Source: Abelmoschus esculentus
Lineage: Eukaryota; Streptophyta; Magnoliopsida; Malvales; Malvaceae
DNA: 64,000 nucleotides
Reading direction: 5' to 3'
NCBI GenBank assembly: GCA_035048815.1
Contig: JAUCBN010000013.1
Span: 2,740,501-2,804,500, forward strand
In this document: piece after piece, positions 1 to 13,124 of the stretch
Layout of the letters: every line of letters begins with the position of its first letter
Position numbering within the stretch: the stretch's first letter is position 1
Translations under genes and position numbers: made by a program
Notes under the pieces: generated by a model
Told to the model about the DNA's origin: nothing
Database searches by the model: none
The model's input: only the letters and a program-made list of their open reading frames with translations

Positions 1-3000
1 TCACTATGTCCAATCTTTCCCTCTTTTCTGATCTCGATCAAGCATTAGAAGACTGGAAATCCTTGAAGAAAGGTTAACCCTGATAAGTGGGATGTATTCT
101 GAAGACTAACTCTCCTTGTTCCAATATCCATATATGGTCAAAATGGTCTTTTATGGCTTGTAATGTGGCTATGGTTTATGGTTACCAAAGAAAGGATATA
201 TAGGCTCAAATAATTATTTAAGGGTAAAACCAAGGATCATTGTTGTACTGATCTTGATATACTCTGATGAAATACTTTTCCCCTTTTTTTGCAGATCACT
301 CTAGACTACCCTTTTTGGGTTTTCACCCTAGAGGTCATTTTCTTTTCACCACTTCTTTTGTCAGTGGTTCATCTCTTCAAAATATCTCACAAAACCTTCT
401 ATTCATTTTTGTTTTGTCGTTTGCTTCAACTTTCATGTCAATCATTTGAACTTGACTCCTTAGAAACAAACTTTTACTCTATTTTTATTTTTCTGTGTTG
501 ATTCAGAATATTTCTCCTCGCTCATCTTTTTTCTTGGTTTCTCATTTCACCTTTATTTTTGCCCTTGATTCACAAGGCATCCCAAATGTATTTCATTTTC
601 GAATATATTTTCCTCCACTTTTCCCCCAGTGTAGGGGTGATCCTTGGTTTGGGTTGAGTGAAAGAAAAACAATATTAGGCTGAAAGGGGATAACAAATGA
701 TATTTTTCTTATTTTATTTCTTTGAGAAGGGAGATCAAGGAATACCAAATATCATCCCATACTTGGATATCTTGGATAACAAACAATATTAGCCTTCAGT
801 TGGATGAAGTTTTGAGTTATCGCTTCATTCAAAAATATTAGTCAACAATGCTTAAGAGGAAACTCACTCAAAATTTGTATCTGAGATTTTCCGTAATTCC
901 TGAACACTCATTAGTGTTCTCCTTTTGGCCTAAATAAAGTAGAAACAAGTCACATTATTGAAGTTGACCTTTGAATTTGATTTTAGAGCAATTCTGCAAT
1001 TGATATTCAATACCTGAAAGAATGAAGTCAGTGATGATATATACATATATGTATGGGCGATCAAAAATTAACCCATATCAAAGAATCAAAGAATATAAAA
1101 TAAAAGAATAAAATCAATGATGATATATACCTTTATGTATGAGCGATAAAAAATTAACCCATAACAAAGAATCAAAATATTAAAGAATCAAAAAAATATG
1201 GAATGTTTGCCACTTGAGAAAAATATATAAGAAACAAGCATTATAAACAAATAAATTGAAATAGCCTCCCTTGCAAAAGACACTCAATGCTCGCGGGCAA
1301 AAGCAACTGAGATAATTTAGGGTATTACTCTATAACGGTCCAAAAATGCAAACGGATCCCCTATGATTTGATTGTTTGTCATTCATCAAAATAAACCAAA
1401 GTGAACTTCAACTACCATATTTTTACCATTGACTTTGCTCTTTCTTGCTTCCATTTCGGAGTTGGATTCTCGACTTTCGAAGCATCAATGTAACTTCTCC
1501 ACTGGTTGTCCCTTGTTGGTATTGTTTAGGGTGAACAAATGCCTGAAGTTTTCTCAATTTATCGGCATCATGATAGAATACTTTATTGTTGTCTTCTTAG
1601 CTCAAACCTAACCTTCAAGTTTTTCAACATATGCCCCAACTATTAAACTCAACTGCCATTTTTTTCGACTTCTTTTTGCATTTTTCCTTTTTTCTTTTTT
1701 CTTTTCTTTCTTTTTCTTGCAAAAACTTTTCAAATTGAACCCTTGTGTGAGATGAATTTCCATTCCAATCTCTCGTATTTGTATATCATCTGGATGATTT
1801 ACTTTCTTGATCTACCTGACTCTAAGCAATGTGAAAATTGGAGTATGATTTTGAGATCGTTGATCTTTTTCATGTAAACCCAAGTGATCCTCAATAACTT
1901 TTGAAATTTCCTAAACTTAACATATTTATGCCATTTCAAAATGTAATGCTGATAAATAATAATATTATGATACGAAATATGAAATAAACATATGAATGAA
2001 TATTGTAGTATGAAGATGTCAACCTGTCAGAATAATAAAATATTATGAACAGTGCATGAATGCAAGAGATGTCGATTTCAAGAGCTAGTCATAGACAACA
2101 CTCATCTAACTAAAAGATCGAATACAAGGAGAAGTCAATTTGTTGATAGGAAACAGTTGTCCTGAGCTTCTTGGTTGATCACCTCGTTCGGTCTGGTTCG
2201 ACATCTGTCTTGACATGTCGATAAAAATCTGACGAGTCTTCAACTTTATTAAGCAAAAACCTATGTATATTTGACATTTCTTGTACTTGGTTCTGAAGTT
2301 GATCACTAATTCCATTCGGCATAACCTTGGTGACTGGTTCGGTCTAGTTTTCTACATGTTGTTCTTTACTTAAAACGTCGGCTCCAAACTTGCAAATTGA
2401 TTTTCTACCTATCGTCCTACTTCCTGATGTCCTCTTCTATTAGCCGTTATTCGTGAAATTTGAACCTAACTCTTAAGTTCACAATTCTCTTTTCCTGAGT
2501 CTTTATCTATCTATCAATAATAACCTTGGATGCCCCTAATTTATCCGTCAAATATCCACTTTCTGTCTATCTTTGCCTTTTAGCTACCGCGTCTCGCTTA
2601 TGTTTACACTTACCCCGGTACCCGACTTGAAGCTTGAACAAATGCTAAACTCAATATGAATCTAATTCTTTTTTTACCTACTGGAACAGTGTAGCAAAAC
2701 CTCGTAGTTGTTGGTGTTGTAATCATTCCCCTTACAGTAACTGAAATACCTTATCGAATGACTCTTCATGTCAGCATCCAAAAATTCCTAACTTACTCTT
2801 GATTTTCACAAACATGCACCATGCTTGAAATCTTCTAAAACAATCTTGTATGACTTGGTCTCCTCGAACGTTAACTCTGATCTTGTACTGAGTCTTCTTG
2901 AATATGGCCCACCTCAGTAAATTGTCTTTCACTTGTCTATCAAACCCTTTATTTTATGACCATTGTCTATACAACTAGCTCATAAATCGATACCTCTAAT

Positions 3001-5704
3001 GCATGCTATATGAACTCACTCACACACCACCAAAAAAATATTAGTATGGTGAATTAATAATCAAAGTAAAAATAAATTAAATCGCGAAAAATAACCAGAG
3101 AACAATTTATGTTGCATAAAAATTAACCAGAGAGCATATTATATTGCGTAAAAATAACCAGAGAACAGTTTAACACAGAAATCCTAATTTGGTGGTATTT
3201 CGACAACATACCGCCTTATCTTATGGTCCATGTCTGGCTCTAATAGGGGTAGGTTTCTACTCTACACATGTGGGTTTGGATCTAGACTTTGGGTTCCTGA
3301 ACTGTCGTTATCGTCTACTGTGACGATAAGACATCAATTCGGTAGTATAGGTCCCTTACAACGGAGGTGAAGACCTCACGATGCGTAAGGTTAGTATACC
3401 GGAAGTAGATAGAAATCAAAAACTCAGAGCTGGATAGCATCACGTCGGACAATATCTAACTCCCACTCAAGGGTAAAAGCTCGGGTCGAGAGCTGATGCA
3501 TTGATGACAAATATATCAGACAAAATGAAAATACTACCCTTATCTGAACGATATTTTTTTGACAATAATGAATTAAATTAATATTTATATTTAAAATATT
3601 GAAATGCCATGTGTAATTAATAATTAGGCTTGACTCACAAAAATTTGTCCCTAGCGGAGTCGCCAAGCTGTCGCGACCGTTTTAAAACCGAAAGTGTGAA
3701 AAATAGCCTGGTGAATTAGATTTTGAAAAATCGAGTTTTGTTGCTTTTAAGTATGAAAAAAAAATAAATTTTATTGAAAACATTTGAATTTTAAAATTAA
3801 TTTGGAGTCGCCACCGGCCACTTTGGTAGACCAGATACCATAAAATAAACCAGAGATTCTTTTTGAAAACATTTAGGTTCGGGAGTCGGTTACGCATAAG
3901 GACGACCCTTACGAGCGCTTGAAAATCGGTACCTTTTAATTACACGTGGCATTTCGGTATTTTGAATAATAATATTAATTGAATTCGTCATTAACAAATA
4001 AATATCGCTCGAATAAGAATATCCTTTTGGATAAAAAGATACATTTCTTTTAAATACGAGCTTTGAATAAGACGTCCTAAAATAGGAAACCTTGACTCGT
4101 ATTTAAAAAAATATAAATTTTAACCCAAAAGGTTTTAAATGCATGACCGGTTATTATCTTGTCAATTTTAAGTTCTAACCTAAAAAGGCTCCATCAATTT
4201 AAATATTTAAATCCTATTAAATTATTAATTTTACCGGGTGTATTATGATAACATCCGAATGCACGGACATTACCATTTCAACACCAAACAAAATTAATAA
4301 TTCTATTGGTGCTACTAATCTTTGCCTAATTAATTTTATTAAATTCTAACCTTAAATTATTTATCATTTTCTACGTTTCGATAACGCGCCGAATACGATA
4401 CCGAAGTACACTTTTGGCCAACATAATGCCATTTCATAATACTGACCACTTAGTGTATCCAAGATATAAGATTAGAACGTCATCGTTACTAAATTATCTC
4501 CCTATTTAATTAATTATTTAATTAAAATGACTAACCCTAAAAAGCTCTAATTTAATTAATCTAAGTAAAATTAAGTGTCACCCTAAACAAATATACTATA
4601 TAATTTTAAAACATGCAAGCAAACATACAAATTAAATAAATTCATTAATTAAAAGACAAAGGGTCGAATTAATTTTCATTAAAGGCGACTAAACAACATT
4701 ATCTAATATCATAATAATATATGCATAAAAAAATAAAGAAATGAAGGATTCAGTCGAATTCTTACCTTCGAAGCGTGCTTCTAATGCTTGAATAGAAGTC
4801 TGATAAAATTCTGATTAAATTTCGGTGCTCCAAAATTTGTTAGGTTCACAAACGACCATATTTTCGAGGCAAATGCATGAAAAATTCTAATCCCGTATTC
4901 TTTCACCGGACTGTCGCTTTCTCCAAGAACCAAGCCTCTGCGTGAAGGCCAATTTCTTCTATTTTGAGGTTAATTCCTTTGAACCGACACCAATGTTGAA
5001 GGCCTCTGCATGTTCCAACGATTTCTGATGACATTCCAGGCATTTCTTGAATTTTCGATGGCCTTCAATGAATTTCATGGTCTTCAACTCTCCACAAGTA
5101 ACAATACAGAGCATTTTGTTTGGTTGGGAGAAAGCTTTAAGCCATTTACACCACCATCATTATTGCATTATGAGCATCATCATTACTACCATTATGAGCA
5201 TCATCATTACTGCTATTATAATCCTCATCATTGCTCTAATCATTACCTCATAATAACAACCCCATCATTGTATCTTCTCATTATGAAATTCTCTAGATGA
5301 AAGTGATGGAACCTGAGGCTATTCTTCTCATTATGAAATTCCTCAAATTCCACCAAAGTTTGAATTGTTGCTATTGTTTTGATTGTTCTTTTTCTGAATC
5401 ATTTCTTGTAGGTTTCTGAATCCTGTTCAACAGAAATATGATGCATTATTAGTATGATCCTAATGTAAATATTTCTATTATGATGCATGAATGTTAATTA
5501 AATACCACTTGGGTAAACTTTCTGCTTCAGGGAAAGTGCTAATAATTTATTTCTTCATTTCCCAACGTATCTTTTTTGACTGATATGAGAATTCATCTCA
5601 AACTCAGGTTCAATTTTCAAAGTTTTTGTTTTTTTACTCTAAAGCGTCATTTCAGGTTTTCACTTTAGATTTTTTCTTTTCTTCTTTTTTGTTTTCCTTT
5701 TTTT

Positions 5705-5736
<32 letters not shown>

Positions 5737-6562
5737 CTTCTTTTTCAACAAATGAATTCTGTCACGATCTCAATGGTGTTTGTTCTTGTCTTCAACATAT
5801 GATCTCTTCTCTTGTATTATCAACCTCTGAACACCAAGAAAAATCTATTCTAGGGAATATTTATTCTCTACTTTGAAAGAATTCTTCCTTTCTATTGCTC
5901 CGGTTTTTGAATTTCTCATGATAGTATGTTCTTCTGACACATCTTTGTAGCATTGTCCCACTCGAATTTGAGCATAGTTGTCTTGTTTTCTCATTTTGAT
6001 ATTCACCCAGAAGAGCTTCTTTGTCTTATGACGTCTCGGTAGTAACAATTTTCATACTTGATGAATTGATTCGGCTATATTTTATCACAAATAATAGTCA
6101 ATGTTCTCTCTTTGCCCCCAATTTGCTTATGTCATCTTTGTTGCTCGAATATTTTTGCATTTTGAGCTTTTATCTGTTTCTCATCATAAATCACGTACCG
6201 AGGCCACCTCCTGTTCTGCCTGCACTTAAAGGATTAGTACATCATAGTAATACTCATGAAATCCTTTGATTTTTTTTGTATTTAGTCAATTTATCTGTAA
6301 GATACTTGTCAAAACAATAAGCAAAAAAGCTCAAAAATAATATTTTACTAATTTTGAGAAATTTGAGAGAAAAAAAAATTATTGTCATGGCAAACAAGAA
6401 AACAAAATTAGGTCTTTGAATACCAAGTGCAACAAAGTCTTCAAACCAATTTGTAAAGATCAACTCCAATGTGACCCTTTTCAAATTTATTAGACTTTCT
6501 GGAAAAATATTTCCCTTTTCCTAATTCTACCCCGTTTAAGTGACACTTTTTGCCTCACTAAT
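1..6562 (-). repeat. Tandem retroelement-derived unit, copy 1
   Basis: First of three head-to-tail copies of a 6562-bp unit. The phase is arbitrary, because the array is already in progress at base 1. Read on the minus strand the unit is a non-coding derivative of a Tat/Ogre-like Ty3/gypsy element: a partial LTR (3669-5270), a tRNA-Arg primer-binding site (3648-3665), then about 5 kb of internal DNA. It has long T/C-rich tracts (about 1676-1725, 5670-5745), a two-copy 86-bp tandem repeat (about 1024-1195) and three copies of an AACCAGAGA-type motif (about 3087-3172). The longest reading frames are under 100 codons and none shows gag, protease, RT or integrase motifs, so I call no gene here. 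Confidence 0.85.
3669..5270 (-). repeat. Truncated LTR in repeat copy 1
   Basis: Equivalent of 16793-18368 in copy 3. The first 440 or so bases of the LTR, including its TGTAATACCC start, are missing. The break lies in the ATTATGAG/CATCATT simple-sequence tract. It is followed by a short direct repeat, TTCTCATTATGAAATTC, at about 5275 and 5323. Confidence 0.7.
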
Positions 6563-9500
6563 TCACTATGTCCAATCTTTCCCTCTTTTCTGATCTCGAT
6601 CAAGCATTAGAAGACTGGAAATCCTTGAAGAAAGGTTAACCCTGATAAGTGGGATGTATTCTGAAGACTAACTCTCCTTGTTCCAATATCCATATATGGT
6701 CAAAATGGTCTTTTATGGCTTGTAATGTGGCTATGGTTTATGGTTACCAAAGAAAGGATATATAGGCTCAAATAATTATTTAAGGGTAAAACCAAGGATC
6801 ATTGTTGTACTGATCTTGATATACTCTGATGAAATACTTTTCCCCTTTTTTTGCAGATCACTCTAGACTACCCTTTTTGGGTTTTCACCCTAGAGGTCAT
6901 TTTCTTTTCACCACTTCTTTTGTCAGTGGTTCATCTCTTCAAAATATCTCACAAAACCTTCTATTCATTTTTGTTTTGTCGTTTGCTTCAACTTTCATGT
7001 CAATCATTTGAACTTGACTCCTTAGAAACAAACTTTTACTCTATTTTTATTTTTCTGTGTTGATTCAGAATATTTCTCCTCGCTCATCTTTTTTCTTGGT
7101 TTCTCATTTCACCTTTATTTTTGCCCTTGATTCACAAGGCATCCCAAATGTATTTCATTTTCGAATATATTTTCCTCCACTTTTCCCCCAGTGTAGGGGT
7201 GATCCTTGGTTTGGGTTGAGTGAAAGAAAAACAATATTAGGCTGAAAGGGGATAACAAATGATATTTTTCTTATTTTATTTCTTTGAGAAGGGAGATCAA
7301 GGAATACCAAATATCATCCCATACTTGGATATCTTGGATAACAAACAATATTAGCCTTCAGTTGGATGAAGTTTTGAGTTATCGCTTCATTCAAAAATAT
7401 TAGTCAACAATGCTTAAGAGGAAACTCACTCAAAATTTGTATCTGAGATTTTCCGTAATTCCTGAACACTCATTAGTGTTCTCCTTTTGGCCTAAATAAA
7501 GTAGAAACAAGTCACATTATTGAAGTTGACCTTTGAATTTGATTTTAGAGCAATTCTGCAATTGATATTCAATACCTGAAAGAATGAAGTCAGTGATGAT
7601 ATATACATATATGTATGGGCGATCAAAAATTAACCCATATCAAAGAATCAAAGAATATAAAATAAAAGAATAAAATCAATGATGATATATACCTTTATGT
7701 ATGAGCGATAAAAAATTAACCCATAACAAAGAATCAAAATATTAAAGAATCAAAAAAATATGGAATGTTTGCCACTTGAGAAAAATATATAAGAAACAAG
7801 CATTATAAACAAATAAATTGAAATAGCCTCCCTTGCAAAAGACACTCAATGCTCGCGGGCAAAAGCAACTGAGATAATTTAGGGTATTACTCTATAACGG
7901 TCCAAAAATGCAAACGGATCCCCTATGATTTGATTGTTTGTCATTCATCAAAATAAACCAAAGTGAACTTCAACTACCATATTTTTACCATTGACTTTGC
8001 TCTTTCTTGCTTCCATTTCGGAGTTGGATTCTCGACTTTCGAAGCATCAATGTAACTTCTCCACTGGTTGTCCCTTGTTGGTATTGTTTAGGGTGAACAA
8101 ATGCCTGAAGTTTTCTCAATTTATCGGCATCATGATAGAATACTTTATTGTTGTCTTCTTAGCTCAAACCTAACCTTCAAGTTTTTCAACATATGCCCCA
8201 ACTATTAAACTCAACTGCCATTTTTTTCGACTTCTTTTTGCATTTTTCCTTTTTTCTTTTTTCTTTTCTTTCTTTTTCTTGCAAAAACTTTTCAAATTGA
8301 ACCCTTGTGTGAGATGAATTTCCATTCCAATCTCTCGTATTTGTATATCATCTGGATGATTTACTTTCTTGATCTACCTGACTCTAAGCAATGTGAAAAT
8401 TGGAGTATGATTTTGAGATCGTTGATCTTTTTCATGTAAACCCAAGTGATCCTCAATAACTTTTGAAATTTCCTAAACTTAACATATTTATGCCATTTCA
8501 AAATGTAATGCTGATAAATAATAATATTATGATACGAAATATGAAATAAACATATGAATGAATATTGTAGTATGAAGATGTCAACCTGTCAGAATAATAA
8601 AATATTATGAACAGTGCATGAATGCAAGAGATGTCGATTTCAAGAGCTAGTCATAGACAACACTCATCTAACTAAAAGATCGAATACAAGGAGAAGTCAA
8701 TTTGTTGATAGGAAACAGTTGTCCTGAGCTTCTTGGTTGATCACCTCGTTCGGTCTGGTTCGACATCTGTCTTGACATGTCGATAAAAATCTGACGAGTC
8801 TTCAACTTTATTAAGCAAAAACCCATGTATATTTGACATTTCTTGTACTTGGTTCTGAAGTTGATCACTAATTCCATTCGGCATAACCTTGGTGACTGGT
8901 TCGGTCTAGTTTTCTACATGTTGTTCTTTACTTAAAACGTCGGCTCCAAACTTGCAAATTGATTTTCTACCTATCGTCCTACTTCCTGATGTCCTCTTCT
9001 ATTAGCCGTTATTCGTGAAATTTGAACCTAACTCTTAAGTTCACAATTCTCTTTTCCTGAGTCTTTATCTATCTATCAATAATAACCTTGGATGCCCCTA
9101 ATTTATCCGTCAAATATCCACTTTCTGTCTATCTTTGCCTTTTAGCTACCGCGTCTCGCTTATGTTTACACTTACCCCGGTACCCGACTTGAAGCTTGAA
9201 CAAATGCTAAACTCAATATGAATCTAATTCTTTTTTTACCTACTGGAACAGTGTAGCAAAACCTCGTAGTTGTTGGTGTTGTAATCATTCCCCTTACAGT
9301 AACTGAAATACCTTATCGAATGACTCTTCATGTCAGCATCCAAAAATTCCTAACTTACTCTTGATTTTCACAAACATGCACCATGCTTGAAATCTTCTAA
9401 AACAATCTTGTATGACTTGGTCTCCTCGAACGTTAACTCTGATCTTGTACTGAGTCTTCTTGAATATGGCCCACCTCAGTAAATTGTCTTTCACTTGTCT

Positions 9501-12266
9501 ATCAAACCCTTTATTTTATGACCATTGTCTATACAACTAGCTCATAAATCGATACCTCTAATGCATGCTATATGAACTCACTCACACACCACCAAAAAAA
9601 TATTAGTATGGTGAATTAATAATCAAAGTAAAAATAAATTAAATCGCGAAAAATAACCAGAGAACAATTTATGTTGCATAAAAATTAACCAGAGAGCATA
9701 TTATATTGCGTAAAAATAACCAGAGAACAGTTTAACACAGAAATCCTAATTTGGTGGTATTTCGACAACATACCGCCTTATCTTATGGTCCATGTCTGGC
9801 TCTAATAGGGGTAGGTTTCTACTCTACACATGTGGGTTTGGATCTAGACTTTGGGTTCCTGAACTGTCGTTATCGTCTACTGTGACGATAAGACATCAAT
9901 TCGGTAGTATAGGTCCCTTACAACGGAGGTGAAGACCTCACGATGCGTAAGGTTAGTATACCGGAAGTAGATAGAAATCAAAAACTCAGAGCTGGATAGC
10001 ATCACGTCGGACAATATCTAACTCCCACTCAAGGGTAAAAGCTCGGGTCGAGAGCTGATGCATTGATGACAAATATATCAGACAAAATGAAAATACTACC
10101 CTTATCTGAACGATATTTTTTTGACAATAATGAATTAAATTAATATTTATATTTAAAATATTGAAATGCCATGTGTAATTAATAATTAGGCTTGACTCAC
10201 AAAAATTTGTCCCTAGCGGAGTCGCCAAGCTGTCGCGACCGTTTTAAAACCGAAAGTGTGAAAAATAGCCTGGTGAATTAGATTTTGAAAAATCGAGTTT
10301 TGTTGCTTTTAAGTATGAAAAAAAAATAAATTTTATTGAAAACATTTGAATTTTAAAATTAATTTGGAGTCGCCACCGGCCACTTTGGTAGACCAGATAC
10401 CATAAAATAAACCAGAGATTCTTTTTGAAAACATTTAGGTTCGGGAGTCGGTTACGCATAAGGACGACCCTTACGAGCGCTTGAAAATCGGTACCTTTTA
10501 ATTACACGTGGCATTTCGGTATTTTGAATAATAATATTAATTGAATTCGTCATTAACAAATAAATATCGCTCGAATAAGAATATCCTTTTGGATAAAAAG
10601 ATACATTTCTTTTAAATACGAGCTTTGAATAAGACGTCCTAAAATAGGAAACCTTGACTCGTATTTAAAAAAATATAAATTTTAACCCAAAAGGTTTTAA
10701 ATGCATGACCGGTTATTATCTTGTCAATTTTAAGTTCTAACCTAAAAAGGCTCCATCAATTTAAATATTTAAATCCTATTAAATTATTAATTTTACCGGG
10801 TGTATTATGATAACATCCGAATGCACGGACATTACCATTTCAACACCAAACAAAATTAATAATTCTATTGGTGCTACTAATCTTTGCCTAATTAATTTTA
10901 TTAAATTCTAACCTTAAATTATTTATCATTTTCTACGTTTCGATAACGCGCCGAATACGATACCGAAGTACACTTTTGGCCAACATAATGCCATTTCATA
11001 ATACTGACCACTTAGTGTATCCAAGATATAAGATTAGAACGTCATCGTTACTAAATTATCTCCCTATTTAATTAATTATTTAATTAAAATGACTAACCCT
11101 AAAAAGCTCTAATTTAATTAATCTAAGTAAAATTAAGTGTCACCCTAAACAAATATACTATATAATTTTAAAACATGCAAGCAAACATACAAATTAAATA
11201 AATTCATTAATTAAAAGACAAAGGGTCGAATTAATTTTCATTAAAGGCGACTAAACAACATTATCTAATATCATAATAATATATGCATAAAAAAATAAAG
11301 AAATGAAGGATTCATTCGAATTCTTACCTTCGAAGCGTGCTTCTAATGCTTGAATAGAAGTCTGATAAAATTCTGATTAAATTTCGGTGCTCCAAAATTT
11401 GTTAGGTTCACAAACGACCATATTTTCGAGGCAAATGCATGAAAAATTCTAATCCCGTATTCTTTCACCGGACTGTCGCTTTCTCCAAGAACCAAGCCTC
11501 TGCGTGAAGGCCAATTTCTTCTATTTTGAGGTTAATTCCTTTGAACCGACACCAATGTTGAAGGCCCCTGCATGTTCCAACGATTTCTGATGACATTCCA
11601 GGCATTTCTTGAATTTTCGATGGCCTTCAATGAATTTCATGGTCTTCAATTCTCCACAAGTAACAATACAGAGCATTTTGTTTGGTTGGGAGAAAGCTTT
11701 AAGCCATTTACACCACCATCATTATTGCATTATGAGCATCATCATTACTACCATTATGAGCATCATCATTACTGCTATTATAATCCTCATCATTGCTCTA
11801 ATCATTACCTCATAATAACAACCCCATCATTGTATCTTCTCATTATGAAATTCTCTAGATGAAAGTGATGGAACCTGAGGCTATTCTTCTCATTATGAAA
11901 TTCCTCAAATTCCACCAAAGTTTGAATTGTTGCTATTGTTTTGATTGTTCTTTTTCTGAATCATTTCTTGTAGGTTTCTGAATCCTGTTCAACAGAAATA
12001 TGATGCATTATTAGTATGATCCTAATGTAAATATTTCTATTATGATGCATGAATGTTAATTAAATACCACTTGGGTAAACTTTCTGCTTCAGGGAAAGTG
12101 CTAATAATTTATTTCTTCATTTCCCAACGTATCTTTTTTGACTGATATGAGAATTCATCTCAAACTCAGGTTCAATTTTCAAAGTTTTTGTTTTTTTACT
12201 CTAAAGCGTCATTTCAGGTTTTCACTTTAGATTTTTTCTTTTCTTCTTTTTTGTTTTCCTTTTTTT

Positions 12267-12298
<32 letters not shown>

Positions 12299-13124
12299 CT
12301 TCTTTTTCAACAAATGAATTCTGTCACGATCTCAATGGTGTTTGTTCTTGTCTTCAACATATGATCTCTTCTCTTGTATTATCAACCTCTGAACACCAAG
12401 AAAAATCTATTCTAGGGAATATTTATTCTCTACTTTGAAAGAATTCTTCCTTTCTATTGCTCCGGTTTTTGAATTTCTCATGATAGTATGTTCTTCTGAC
12501 ACATCTTTGTAGCATTGTCCCACTCGAATTTGAGCATAGTTGTCTTGTTTTCTCATTTTGATATTCACCCAGAAGAGCTTCTTTGTCTTATGACGTCTCG
12601 GTAGTAACAATTTTCATACTTGATGAATTGATTCGGCTATATTTTATCACAAATAATAGTCAATGTTCTCTCTTTGCCCCCAATTTGCTTATGTCATCTT
12701 TGTTGCTCGAATATTTTTGCATTTTGAGCTTTTATCTGTTTCTCATCATAAATCACGTACCGAGGCCACCTCCTGTTCTGCCTGCACTTAAAGGATTAGT
12801 ACATCATAGTAATACTCATGAAATCCTTTGATTTTTTTTGTATTTAGTCAATTTATCTGTAAGATACTTGTCAAAACAATAAGCAAAAAAGCTCAAAAAT
12901 AATATTTTACTAATTTTGAGAAATTTGAGAGAAAAAAAAATTATTGTCATGGCAAACAAGAAAACAAAATTAGGTCTTTGAATACCAAGTGCAACAAAGT
13001 CTTCAAACCAATTTGTAAAGATCAACTCCAATGTGACCCTTTTCAAATTTATTAGACTTTCTGGAAAAATATTTCCCTTTTCCTAATTCTACCCCGTTTA
13101 AGTGACACTTTTTGCCTCACTAAT
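6563..13124 (-). repeat. Tandem retroelement-derived unit, copy 2
   Basis: Second copy of the 6562-bp unit, almost base-identical to copy 1. Differences I noticed are single substitutions, for example T2262 to C8824, G4753 to T11315 and T5005 to C11567. The internal order is the same: LTR part 10231-11832, primer-binding site 10210-10227. No coding capacity is recognisable. So little divergence over 6.5 kb points to recent amplification, gene conversion, or a collapsed or duplicated assembly. Confidence 0.85.
10231..11832 (-). repeat. Truncated LTR in repeat copy 2
   Basis: Same truncation and same junction as in copy 1, so the deletion came before the tandem amplification of copies 1 and 2. 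Confidence 0.7.

Noticed and set aside
267..683. Short plus-strand frames repeated at 6829-7245 and 13391-13807
   Set aside because: They recur only because the 6562-bp unit recurs. No known domain, no start context, and the element reads on the other strand.
5010..5300. His-rich frame (EHHHYYHYEHHH) that looks like a metal-binding peptide
   Set aside because: It is a translation of the CATCATT/ATTATGAG simple-sequence tract in the LTR.
5845..6484. Frames on both strands in the repeat unit, as possible gag remnants
   Set aside because: No CCHC, RT, protease or integrase signatures; lengths under 85 codons.
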